This document shows, piece after piece, positions 10,001-21,126 of a stretch of 64,000 bases of DNA (positions are counted from its first letter, which is position 1; every line of letters begins with the position of its first letter). Origin of the DNA: Bimastos eiseni (taxonomy: Eukaryota > Annelida > Clitellata > Crassiclitellata > Lumbricidae). The stretch spans positions 2,824,295 to 2,888,294 of the forward strand of contig OY365817.1 in the NCBI GenBank assembly GCA_959347315.1, given 5' to 3'. The notes under the pieces were generated by a model. That model ran no database searches, was not told the DNA's origin, and saw only the letters and a list, made by a program, of their open reading frames with translations. The translations under genes were made by a program, and so were the position numbers.

Positions 10001-11961
10001 TGTGCAAAGGGTATGGCGGCCAGAGCCGTGGTCAGAGGGGGCAGTTTAGCTGTTAAGGCGGGTGTCGTTTTGGTCGAGGATTGGATGGTGGACGATCAAA
10101 TGGTCAGGGTAAAAGTTGTTGCAAAGGTGAGACTTTAGTGCACACTGCATAGTGGAAGACGGATGGGGTGATGGATAGAGGAGTCTGAGACAGATGACAG
10201 CGTGGGTGATAAATATGTTATTGTTAGAGCGCTCACCTATCGCTAGGTCTATGGAAACTTCGATAATTATGTCGCTTTGGAAACTTCTGTGCTAACGTTG
10301 CTATGGAAACTTCGACACTTATGTTGCTATGGAAACTTCGGTGCTTATGTTGCTATGGAAATTTCGAGACTTGCCTTGTTATGGTTACTGTGCAGGTCCA
10401 AATGTGTATACGATTCCAGCGGCGCTTGGCAGAACGGTGGAGAGTGGGAAAGTGAAGGCGCCTGCCTTCTCCATCTACGGGCGCAGTAAGATCGGAAATT
10501 TCTATGACGATATTCGAAAGGCAAGACAAACTCACAACTTCTCTCATTCTCTTATATTTTTCAGACTCAGTTGCATTGTATGCCTATGGGCATGGGCTAA
10601 ACAAAGTTAGGGAGAATAGAGTAGGCCTATTCTGATGATGTATATTATAGGCCTAGTTGTTGTTTAGTTCCATTATTAGTTTTTTTTGGTGGAAAATAGT
10701 AGGCCCTAATTAACATGCTGCTGACGCTGCTAATGCTAATAATAATAATGGTAATAGGCCTAATGGTCAAAGTGATGTTACTAGCCATCCCAGGATATTG
10801 CCATTCTGATTTTATTAAAGCCTGAGGGATTACCTCAGATAAAAATGAAGGTAATTTTATAGGATAACAGCGATGTGATGTACGATGCATACAGTGTGAT
10901 TTTATATAGTTTTAAATTTCGTAATATCATAATCTAATGTTATATATAATAGGCCTATGATATGTAATCATTGTAATGTAATGTAATGCAATAGGATGCA
11001 ATACTAGTGCTTAGAGTCGCCTGTGCTTCGTATAATAGGGCTATATATATTGCCAATTCATTTGCTGTGAATATCTCTAAAAATAGATAAATATGTCCTT
11101 TTAAAATGTACGCAGACTCCGGCGCCAGGAACCTATCACGTGATAACCCCAGACCAATATAAGAATAAAGCGCCGGAATACAGTCTAACCGGAAGAAACG
11201 TAATGCCTGGTGACGCCACCATTAAGCCAGGTCCGGGTGCCTACTCTCCAGAAAGGGTCAGTCAGCTTTCGCTTGAAAACACTAGAAGTTACCGAATTTT
11301 CCGTATCAAAATTTAAACAATAATAATAATCTTCGATTGATTACAAGTGTATTATGAACGGATGATCACAAGTTATCACAGGGCTCCAGCTTAATTGTAC
11401 GGCAACCATGCAAGCCTTGCAAGGCGACGGACATCACGTCCTACATCTGATTTAACTAACGCCGCCGCCTAGCGAATGCAACGATTAGTTGAAGTTATAA
11501 GTGTGGGAGGTCTACTGCAACTCTTCACGCCATGGCGTGTTGTCCATTATTTTGCCCTTCTACTCCAACCTTCCTCTAATTTTCTTCGCCTTAGAATTCT
11601 GTTGACCTATGCTCAGCGCTACTAATACTAATAGGCTGCTTCATTGTATTTACTTAGAGCAGTCTTTCAGGTTTAGTTAGGCCTTGGGAATTTTTCGCCC
11701 AATTGAAACTGCACGATCATTCGCCATAACTGTACGGTAATTTGGCTAATATTATTTAAAATTATATACCAATTATTTACTTGTATGCATTATTCTGGTG
11801 TATTATATAAGTTTGTTAAAATCTTGAAGATTGTATTGAATTTTACTATTTTTATTTAATAGGTGACAATGAATCGAGCGCAGCAACCTCGCTATTCCTT
11901 TGGCATACGACACAGCAACTATGCTGCACCGATTCTACTGGAACCCAGCGCTCGTGAATAA
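7084..11961 (+). CDS. CIMAP1/ODF3-type ciliary microtubule-associated protein
   Basis: Exons 7084-7489, 10396-10520, 11116-11256 and 11863-11961 give 256 aa, matching the ~254 aa of human ODF3/CIMAP1A. The family contributes to sperm outer dense fibres and axonemal microtubules, and is built from repeated S/T-PGP motifs. Visible motifs are SPGPCY near residue 21, SPGP near 64, TPGPGAY near 97, TPAPGTY and KPGPGAYSPE. Between them lie the typical SIYGR/FSIYGRSK..FYDD phrase and the C-terminal FGIRHSNYAAPIL (human FGIKHSDY..PL). The start was chosen because it is the first ATG of the frame. Intron 2 has a GC donor (AAG|GCAAGA) and intron 3 is GT-AG. Exon 2's acceptor lies at the end of a 26-bp minisatellite. 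The last codons and the stop (..AGCGCTCGTGAATAA) lie in a LINE-tail repeat shared with 8263 and 19282. Which CIMAP1 paralogue it is cannot be said. Confidence 0.93.
7880..8360 (+). mobile_element. LINE 3' end (family 1), RT C-terminus plus tail
   Basis: The frame 7889-8113 contains IAVPPLWNKLHPVLRQI, the 'VVGP.LWN.LP..(I/L)R' motif found near the C-terminus of LINE reverse transcriptases. After an in-frame stop comes QLKTLLF, the usual ending of such ORFs. It continues into a 3' UTR with gcgcctgtgaataagctggt at about 8263 and a short 'gaggcgctctctttagtgc' terminus. It is a 5'-truncated, inactive copy inside intron 1 of the CIMAP1-type gene. Confidence 0.75.
8625..9088. mobile_element. Non-autonomous hAT MITE with 8-bp TSD
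   Basis: A 464-bp element with terminal inverted repeats: left CAGCGTTTCCCAATCTTC, right (reverse complement) CAGCGTTTCCCAAACTG. It is flanked on both sides by the identical 8-mer TATTAGGG (8617-8624 and 9089-9096), the length typical of hAT insertions. It has no transposase. A second copy of the left end starts at 8776, so the first ~151 bp are tandemly duplicated (8625-8775 and 8776 to about 8925). It inserted in intron 1 of the CIMAP1-type gene. Confidence 0.9.
9135..9420 (+). repeat. Interspersed repeat family V copy
   Basis: Landmarks in order are 'ttttttagaaacaggtctgc', 'cacctagtgaatgcatagaa', 'aaaggaggagggtgacacc' and 'cacagtgtcgttaca..tagacacctttaa'. The same ordered landmarks recur at 63417-63745, and partial copies occur at 35590-36150, 57940-58010 and 63835-63960. 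It is a moderately repeated, non-coding family of unknown class. Confidence 0.65.
9637..9717. repeat. Hairpin-forming inverted repeat around (TA)n
   Basis: The left arm aattgaacttaataattgaa with ctactata and the right arm tagtagctaattaagttcaa are near reverse complements around a central (TA)n run. A long AT-only cruciform is possible. It may be a very short MITE or replication slippage product. It lies in intron 1 of the CIMAP1-type gene. Confidence 0.7.
9922..9986 (-). mobile_element. LINE tail fragment (family 1), antisense
   Basis: The reverse complement reads gcgctcgtgaataagctg followed by '..gcgcttggctttcgagtggcactttagaag', closely matching the + strand copy at 19278-19350. The short open frames overlapping it on either strand are repeat-derived. 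Confidence 0.7.
10246..10395 (+). repeat. 26-bp minisatellite ending in a splice acceptor
   Basis: About five copies of a unit near ttgctatggaaacttcgaca + cttatg run up to position 10375. The last degenerate copy (ttgttatggttactgtgcag) ends with the acceptor AG of CIMAP1-type exon 2 at 10394-10395. Confidence 0.85.
11330..11530 (+). repeat. SINE-like repeat, family F copy
   Basis: It shares 'gattacaa..attatgaacg', 'gatgatcacaagttatcaca', 'ccatgcaag' and 'tacatctgatttaactaacg' in order with copies at 22735 and 47225. It lies in the last intron of the CIMAP1-type gene. Confidence 0.65.
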
Positions 11962-12030
11962 GCTGGTGCCCTGCGCTTTGTTTACTAGAGGCGCTGTAGA
12001 AGTTCGAAGCTTACGATTGCGAGAATAGTC
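11946..12030 (+). mobile_element. LINE tail fragment (family 1) overlapping a stop codon
   Basis: The sequence agcgctcgtgaataagctgg followed by 'tgccctgcgctttg..gaggcgctgtagaag' belongs to the same tail family as 8263, 9922-9986 (minus) and 19278. The TAA at 11959-11961 that ends the CIMAP1-type protein is inside the shared string. Confidence 0.7.
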
Positions 12031-13307
12031 AACGCCAGAGAATATAATTCCGATTTTCAACGGGCAGAACAATTGGTTGCTGAAAATAATTATCAAGGCT
12101 TCCTCTCGTATACCATCTTCATTTATAATGCTTTGATACATTCCCTTTAAACATTTCTAGATAATGACTACTAAGCCTGATTCGCATAGAGCATTCTTCG
12201 TTGGCCTTAGCAAGTAACGTAGCTATATAAATTGGCTTAGTCTTAGCAGTGGCGTTGCGCCATGAAGTGAAGTGGAGCAATTGCTCCATGCAGGGCATCA
12301 AGACTGATCAAGGGGCTGGTACTTATAAACAAACAACCTTCAATGTCAGCGTGCACACATGCTATCAAGTTATTAAAATTAAACCATTAATTAAGTGATA
12401 GCTCGAAAACTGGTTGACACGATTCCACTCGTTCCGCATAGCGTAAATACGTCCTACTTGCACAAATTTAGTCTAAATAGGATGTTTCCCAAATTCAGAT
12501 AAACTGCATATAAACGCAGTAATTAGTTGTGTTCGTTGAAATAAACATATTTTCAGCACTTTTCTGTTCGTTGAGTAGAACTTTTTATGACATTTTTGTA
12601 CTTCTTCTTTAGTTGAGAAAACTAGTGCAGAGGAGTTGAACTCATTTTGCACTGACTTTCGAGAACTTCTCCATTCTGCAGACGCAGAAGCGTCCAGATA
12701 GGGGGGAGGGCCGGAGGGTGGAGGCAAATGCCTCCAATTTCAAGTAGGAGGAGCAGTTTTTACGTCTCAATGGGGAAATATTTTGTGCCTTCCTGGCACT
12801 GGGGACAGAGGGTTTGCCTCCATCACTCAGAGGGGATTGACGCCTCTGTGCAGATGTTTCTATCTGAGGACGTGCAGTTTACCCTCACAAATACCGAATA
12901 GTCCATAAATTTCATGAGAATTGCATAAAGACAGAATAGCAGTTGTGTAATTGCATCTTTTCTGTTACTTCTTCACGAGGCTCTGAGAATGGACCTTGCT
13001 CAGTGGGTGGGCGTTTGAGCAAGGTTCGCTCCAAGGCGCAACAACTAGAGGCAGCCACGCCATTGTGTCTCAGCAGGCCTATAGGGCCTATATTATTAGT
13101 ATTATGCTTTATTGTGCTGCATATTTTGTGAAACGGGTCAAAAGACACTCTGGGAATCTGGAACTATAAAGATGTTAGAGTTGCTTGGACCTAGATCTAG
13201 CTCCTATTATATATACTCGGAAATTGATTAAAGATTACAGCTTGCAGTAAGAAACATTTAGTTTTCAATTCAGAAACATTTCTCGTAGACAATTATAAGA
13301 GACATCC
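12031..13307. other. Intergenic spacer with G-rich hAT-like debris
   Basis: No gene is recognised. A fragment at about 12248 (cagtggcgttgcgccatg) resembles a hAT left terminus. The segment 12700-12870 ('ggaggcaaatgcctccaa', 'tgccttcctggcactgggga') is homologous to 59290-59440 and looks like the inside of the same non-autonomous family. No target duplication could be paired for either. Confidence 0.5.
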
Positions 13308-13315
13308 ATCTGTTT

Positions 13316-15247
13316 CAATGACGGCTCCACAGGGGGCAGAGGGGCCATGGCCCCAACTGAGCTTGTGGCCTCCCCAATAGCCTCCCAGATTCTTCCCAAT
13401 GTGCAGTGAAATATGGTGCGATTTAGATTTGATATTTACTTGCTAAGGTTTGATGCATGATGAATTTCAGAATAATTTTTTGGGGCAATCTCACAGGCAT
13501 GAAGTACTATAACTTGCACATAAACAAAATCTGAAATTGTTTTTATGAATATTTTCACAGGATGATATAACAAAGGATATTAGTCGCAGGAACAGCCATT
13601 CTTTGTAATACGATTTTGCCAACAAGAAAGTGAATGAATATTTTCTAGATTTCAATCAGCAATCGGATAAGATGCAAAGTAATTGTCGTGGCTTATTTTA
13701 AATGCTCTTAAGTCATTTGGGGCGAACATAGGTTCAGGTTTAGTTGGTCGAGGTTATGATGGTGCAAGTGTAATGATCAGTGTTAATAAGAGTGTCCAGC
13801 AGTTGGAGAGCACTGGCCATTTGTTTCCATTGCCACGCACTTTAATTGAATGTAATTTCAGTTAATGAATTTATTCCAGAAGCTAGAGATTTTTGCATTA
13901 CTTATAATTGAAAGTTACACGTTTTTGCTTCAAGTTCTCTTGTGCATAAGAAAAATTAATGGGTTGAAGCACATAGCGAGTTACATCCTAGTGATCCGGC
14001 GAGGCAATACCAGCAGATCTGTGATACTAGATATAGGCTTGCCGTATTGTTGCTTGCCGTAATATCAGTGATCAATTAGATGCATTGGCAAGACATGCTA
14101 GAGAATGTTGATGGGGCAAAATGTTGAAAGACCAATTGAAGGCTTGAAGCTATAGATGCTTGTTATTATTACCAGACATTATGTATGTACATATTTTATC
14201 AATTCAACTCCAATCGTCAAGCGTTGACTTGTCTGCAGCTGCCGACATTGTCAGACACAAAACGGTCTCTTTCAAAGAAATAGAGATGAAACAGGGGTCT
14301 TTGTAAAGGCAAAAGAGTAATGTAAGAATAGTTAAATTGACCCAGTATTCACTAAGCAATGTGTCCAACTGTCCTCTTAATGCCTACATTGTATCCGTTT
14401 TTCTAGCTCGGCAGTTGATGAAACTGTGGGACAACGTTCTCAAGTGAACACACGGACCACAGTTAGGCAGCACATTTCTGAACTATAGCTAGACGATTCT
14501 CTGACCATTCATTATGACAGGCATATTGTGCCAAAACATATGTCTTTCTTGAAATAATTAAAATGATAACGTTGTGTCTTTTGCACTTTTGCAAGGACAG
14601 TAATGTTGAAGACCTCAGCCATGAAATTCCCTAAGTTGGGCACCTGCTTATGCATTCAAGTTTATGTGCAACTAATATGACCACAACGATAGTTCTGGCT
14701 TCTTTCTGCAACCATACAAACTTGCTGTTCATGAAAGTTACAGAATGTCGAACATAGCCATTGTTTTACCAGTAACATCAACAGCCTGTCGGAAAAGCTT
14801 TTCTGCTCTGAAATTAGTTAAAATTTAAAACATAGATCTATCTAAAAAGCACCATAGTGTAATATTCGTCTAAGTAGTCTGACAATGTTGTCAATTGAAT
14901 CTGTTTGTGAAGAGTCCATTACCATAGGTGTCTTTGTGGATCAATTTGACTCTTGACATGAAAATAGTAAACTTGCTTTTCATTAAGTGTATGTAAAGTG
15001 CAGATATAATGCTTTACTTTTAAATAAAGTCATTCAATTTCCAAATATCTTGTTCGTTGATGTGAAGAATTCATGCCGCCTTATGATGCATAAGCATGTA
15101 TCTGGTCGATGTCACTCAGTGTGGAGCTATAGGCCTACTTGGCAGTATCAGTTTCGATAAATTCGGGTATACAATTGCCAGTTGCCCCTTCTCGGGACCT
15201 CAGCCCTCCCCTTGCCCCCTGATTGAAAAACATAGAGCTGACCACTG
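13316..15247 (+). mobile_element. Decayed hAT transposon (DUF4371/ZMYM-like)
   Basis: The 1,932-bp element is bounded by related ends (left CAATGACGGCTCCAC, right reverse complement CAGTGGTCAGCTCTATG). It is flanked by the near-identical 8-mers atctgttt (13308-13315) and ctctgttt (15248-15255). Inside, 13683-13865 encodes GLVGRGYDGASVMISVN, the 'GQGYDGAS.MSG' signature of hAT/DUF4371 transposases. Near 14740-14870, IVLPVTSTACRKSFSALKLV matches the C-terminal hATC dimerisation region ('IPVTSASCERSFSALKLIK'). Stops and frameshifts interrupt the frame throughout, so it is inactive. The right end 'cttgccccctgattgaaaaa' is typical of this group. Confidence 0.85.
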
Positions 15248-15255
15248 CTCTGTTT

Positions 15256-17688
15256 TAGGCTGTTTTTTTAGTAAAGGTACCATAACAATTTACGGCAACC
15301 ATATTGATGTGCTCGTTTGTCCCATAACCCGGTCCGACCTTGGGGGATTTGCTGAAGTGGCATATGTCCACTAGGTGCCCGGCGATTATTGGGCCAGAAG
15401 CTCACTTTTGATACTCGCATTCGATCATTGAGCTTTGCTTGATATCTAATATCAACTGTGCCAACTGCGACGTTTTTTTCCTGAAATACACGAATCATAT
15501 TCAACCGTAAATAATTATAGGTATGTCTTAGGCTTATGTATACATGTATTGCTTAATTGGATGTTTGACCTACATACTCATAACTGTTATCGTCAGATGA
15601 AAAAACAAAGACTTGCTGAAAAACTTATTGATAAACATTATGCGACTGTACTATATAGTCTAGGGCCTATCGCCTAAGAACTGTCGACACCATTTGTAGG
15701 CCTATGCCTGTGACATTGATTCACCTTAGTCCTAATTAGAGAGGGATGGCCTTGGTGTAATTAAGAGGGTATATCAACCAACCTGAGCGTTTCGACGGTC
15801 AGAGACTTTTGACATAACATCGCTGAGTGTAGTGAAGGTTGCAATCGCTGATAACTAGGTTTGGCCTGTTAGTTGTGTTTAGCGCTGTCGGATGCCGAAA
15901 GTTCTTGAAGTCTTAGTATAGTCTAATTGGGCTTGTTTACAACTAGATCTCTCGAGTGCTATATGGATATCTGAATTGTAAGCCTAAGTAAAGTGCACAA
16001 CGACCGTATCACGGCCATGATTAATAATTATTGATAGCAGAGTATTGGTCTTGTCTTGGAAGACTTTGAACCTCAAGACCAGTAAGCCCACTTTGAGAAT
16101 AGAACGTACACTCAACCACACAAGTACGCAAGATCTCCTTCTCAAGGACAAACATACTGCGTTGAACTGAAACTACTACACTTCCTATCTCCGCTGTGTA
16201 TCTGAATATTCACGCCAGCCACCTTGGAATCGATTGTCGTTGCTAAGATACCACTAAGATACCACTAGGCCAGTCGCTAAGTGGCGCTGCTGACGTGGCA
16301 CCAGACGCGCCACGTAGCGACTAGCCTAGTGTCTTTTATGCTTTGACCACCACACAGACCAAATACATTGCGAGATAGGAAGTGTCATATCTAAGTCTAC
16401 GACTCTACCATCTTTGTTGTAACAAGTAATTAAAATACAGAAATTAGAATAAAGCGGAAGACGCGCTGGCAGTGACGTCTGTCGTGAGATATTTCATCAT
16501 CTGCAACATTTTTTTTGCTGTAGCATCCGAATTACATAATCTTCGTTGTCATAATAGAGCAGGAAACAAGAGTTGGAACTCTGTAGCATGCGATACTTAG
16601 TAGGTATTTTGCGCTAAATTTGTCGTTTTAAAGGATTTTTAAATGTAAGATTCGGTCGACTGGGAAGTTTTAAATAGTAAAGTGGTTTCGCTTGCTTAAA
16701 ATCCACACCCATTGCGAAGAAAAATACGAGGTGTAGTGGGCGGGTTTCGAACTCTGGTGTCCTGACGTGACCGCATTGCACGCTGTTTCATGAGCCGTCA
16801 TGATAAATGAAACATTCATCATGACAACTCGTGATTTAAACAATAATGAACATGAAAAAATCAGAAAAATACAGTGCTTGAAAAACCATTATGATGTTCT
16901 ATATTATATCGTCATTATGTAGTAGTTGTACGCAATGGTTGCCAACAAGTTAATTCCACTCCTACTACTTGTCATCATGTGGTTTAGGCAGGTTGTAAAT
17001 GAGTGTTATAAATGAACGTTTAATAACAATAATAATAATGATAATAATAAATAATTATTATAATTATACAGTATCAAACAGATTAGACGTTGAGTTATGT
17101 TAACCAGCTGTTGTTACAATTTAATCTTGGTGCACTTAACCACTGTTTTCTAATGATGGTGCTGGTTATTTGAAAGATCTTTTAGTGCATGCACTAACTC
17201 TGCAACTGCAGCAGTTCATAGACTAAAGACCTCTTTAATAAATAAATTTACAAATCAACTGCATCAAGATTTAATAAGCAATTTTTTCCAGTTGTTGCAA
17301 CACTTGCCTTGTGAGATGGAAATGATGGGTTCAATCCTCCTCCCTTAGATGGTTGCTGAGTAGGGACCTTGAGCAACATCCTTCATTCGCAATTGCTCCT
17401 CACAATTCATTAATTGCTGCTTGTTTATTAGATAGCAGCAATTGGTAAACAATATCAACAACAATAATTACCTAAGTCGTGCATCTGTCTGTCTGTCATA
17501 CACATTTAACTTATTCACCAGATGTCGCCTCTGATTTTTATTGGGTTACGTAAATGTGTATTTTAGCTCTGCATCTCAAATTAAGTATGACCTGTGATTT
17601 TTTCACGTGTTAACAGCTAGTTAATAATAGTTATTGGAGATCAATGTCATCCGGTCAATTAAATTAAGTCTTGTCTTTGTTGTTTTAG
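15256..17688. other. Intergenic spacer upstream of GTF3C1
   Basis: No coding region is recognised. It contains two TAGGCCTA palindromes (about 15130 and 15699) and short SINE-like pieces (for example 16735-16800 and 17330-17410, where 'gggttcaatcctcc' resembles a decayed B box). A promoter should lie here, but no TATA or other element is convincing. Confidence 0.4.
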
Positions 17689-17710
17689 CTGCAACTTTGT
17701 CGTCGCATTC
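17689..17710 (+). other. GTF3C1: Possible 5' UTR part of GTF3C1 first coding exon
   Basis: A good acceptor (ttgtctttgttgttttag) ends at 17688, 22 bp before the GTF3C1 ATG. This suggests that the first coding exon is preceded by a non-coding exon further upstream. That upstream exon was not located. Confidence 0.45.
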
Positions 17711-20700
17711 ATGGATTTTGTCGAAGCCTGTCTGGATGAGATTGCTCTTGAAGGACTTGATGGTCAGTCTTTTCTTGTTCTTAGCTATCTATGTAGCTAT
17801 CTAGGGTAGTTGTAATTATGACGCAGCACTTATATAGCGCCACTTATGATCCCAACCCAGGACACAGCTAAACGAAGAACAGGAAGCCTTTGGACGCCTC
17901 TGGAAGGCGACAGAGGGAAGAGAGAGCAGCTCCTCCTGAAGAGGAAGGGGAGGCTGTTCCAGAAGGATCCACATAGGCAAAGCTCCTGGCCTCTGCTCAA
18001 CCACCAGCTGAGATGTCGATTGTTCAAATCCTATCATCAAGGAAAAGAGACTTTCCTTTAAAATTCAGGGGAAAAGCTTTTGTTGGGCTCCATTTGTACT
18101 GCAATTGAATGTATGTTGATGATTTTCGTTTATTAGTAGTACAAGGTTGGCACACCGCAACCTAGTTACAAGATATTTGATTAGCAAATTAGCAAATTTG
18201 ATTAGCGATTAGCAATTGAGCTTTTAAAGTAAACTATGGGTAACATGTGTTTGTAAAATTATTGCTTCAAGTGCAATAAACACAATCTTGCCAATGACAT
18301 ACAAATTAGCGAATCATAACTATTTGCAACTAGCGATCTATCAGAGCTCTGCCATTTTATATGCTATGTAGGTTAATCCTACATTTCATAAAATATTTTT
18401 CCAATTATGGACTGGCAGGCCTTTAGATACCCACTAAAATTGAGCTGGAGCACTGAGCCATGTTTAAATTATAGTCTTTTTGCTTTTTAGGGATAACTCT
18501 ATCTGCATTGTGGATTCGTCTGGGTGCTCGGAAGCCCTGTCTGTCCATCACACTAGATGATTTAGCGAAAAAGTTTTTTTGGTCGACCATCATCAGAGGA
18601 AACGAAGATGTTGAATTCTATGAATTGCCAAAGCCAAGGCCCCCTCTCGTGCTCTACGATCGATTTAAGCACTCCGACCCCGAGACTGGGGTCATAGTTC
18701 GTACGGTAAGGTCATGTGCGTTTGCTGTTTCCTTCGATATGTCGTTGTCTGTCTGTCTCTTTGCCTCTTTGCATCTGTCTTTTCAGCTCAGAATTTCTTT
18801 CTACCTCTATCCCTCCTTTTTGTTCAATATTTTTCTCCCTATGTTTGTCAATGTTGGCCAATATCTTTCTCCCTATATCTGTACAATTTTTTCAATATCT
18901 TTTTCTTCCTGTATGTGTGTGTGTTCTGCTCAGTATATCTCTCTCAGTCTCTCTTCCTGTTTCTGTCATTGTAATTGTAATTTCAAAACCAGATTTCGCC
19001 AAGTTGCTCCCCATATAAAAACACAAACTGACCTCACACAAAATAATTGTCAAGTCCTTACAGAAATGTTGATTATTGCTATGCTGATAGCACTGGACAA
19101 TTGAGAGCATTATACTGGCTCATGGTCCCTTCACGACAACCATCTTTAGATAGACTAACGATCTTCATTACAAGCGGAGTGTTGGGCAAATTTGCTTAGG
19201 TAAGAAGTACGTAAGAAGGATCTAATGATCTATCTAACGAGACACAAAAGCGACAATCGCAATTCGATCACTTGTCTATGTGCTCGTGAATAAGCTGGGG
19301 CCCTTTGCTTGGCTTTCGAGTGGCACTTTAGAAGCTTGGAGATTACGTATGTAGGTGTCACGGACATTTGCTGTTGTTGGTTGCAGGACGATCATCCAGA
19401 GAATATCTACCCGATCTGTGTGATCAAGGATAATCCGAATGGCATCATGGGATCCTGTCTGGACTTTGAGACCCGTGTGGACATCACGGGTGTCGTACGG
19501 GACCAGAGGATGGATCTGGACTCTGTGTTGCAGCGGTAGTTTGGGTTTTATTCTGTTAATCTTTGTTTTAATTAGTTATAGACTGTAATTCCTGTATTGT
19601 CTATGACACGTTGTTGCCGTTGAGCCATTGCCATCTGTCTGTTATAAGAGTATATAACATAACTGTAGTACTGTTTTAGTGGGTCTTGTGGGCTCCCCAG
19701 TTGCTACTGGCTGATTAATATGTAATGATGTGGACCTTTTCATTGATGAGAGCTACTAAGAAAATTTTATTTGATGTATGTATGTATGTGTGTATGTATG
19801 TGTGTATGTATGTTTGTATATGTGTATTTATCTGTCTATCCATGTGTATACACATATAAGAAAAGAGCCATTTAAAAGTCGTGTTCTATTTCAGTTGGGG
19901 TGAGAAGTTTGTGATCGTAGCGTCGCAGCGTCTTCGATCGATGGCATTATTTGGTTGTCGTCAGGTGGATCCTGACGCTCTCATGACAATAACCGACATC
20001 AAGTACGCCATCCTCGAAAGAATCGGCAGGTGGGCCAAGAATGCGTGATCTTATTTCAATATTCAATCAATCAATCAATATTGTTTTTATTGTCTCCAAC
20101 CACAGTATTTGTTAGCAGAACATTTATACAACCAGAGCCGGTGTAATTAAAAATAGCATGACAGAATATAACAACTATGTGTCAACTGGACAATAATAGG
20201 TTGTTGATTAAAGTTAGCATTGAGGTTGGAGGCAACTGGGAAAGAAAAGAATCTCCAAAAGAGTCATTTCTGTTTCATTATGAAATAGTCATTAATAGCT
20301 ATACCCAGGAATAGTGGAAATAACATCAAAGTCAAAGAAGCACACCTTCAATATGTAATTAATACAGATTTAGTAATCTTTTCATAGATAATTGGTTTGT
20401 GAAGTTGGATAATCCTGTTAGGTCAGTTCCTCTTGGTGTTTCCTTTGGGTTCTCCATTGTCAATAAATTATAAACTGACCTATAATTTGTACAATGGGTG
20501 AACAATGAAATAATTTTGGCATCACTTTAAATTAATTTATTGATTGGGAAATGGGGAAATAAATAGACAAGCTGGGAAACGATGAAATGGATACAGAGAA
20601 TGAATAATAATCAATTAGTAGGTTTAGTTTCATACTTAATATTGTTTTTGTTTTCTGATACATGTTGTTTCATTGTGTAACAGGTGTTTGCTCAACCATA

Positions 20701-21094
20701 AAACTGTTAAGTAGCTATATTAAAATGTGTTTTCCACCTGAAATTGACCCGCCTGTCATTGGACCAAGCTATCCTATCACCCGAGGCTAAGAAAATGAGG
20801 TCGCCAACACTTTGTACCTGTCGCTGCCTCGGGATTTGCATAAACGACTCATCTTCCTCTTGTTGTTTATTTTTTCTTTATTGGTAGATCTCGATATCAC
20901 GGAGAAGTTACCCAGAGTAGAGATGGTCTTAAAGTATTCAAAATGCAGCCAAAGTCGGTCTTCTACGTTCGAAAGATTCTTCGCATCATTGGTCTCATCA
21001 CAGTCCAGGTTTGGATCATTTTGTGATATTGCTAAATATCTCTCTCTCTCCTTCTGTGTTTATATCTTCCATTCTGCTAAATAGTCATTCTCTG

Positions 21095-21126
<32 letters not shown>

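Noticed and set aside
18508..19104. 198-codon frame continuing GTF3C1 exon 2 to 19104
   Set aside because: Homology stops at the GT donor 18706; the rest is pyrimidine-rich intron.
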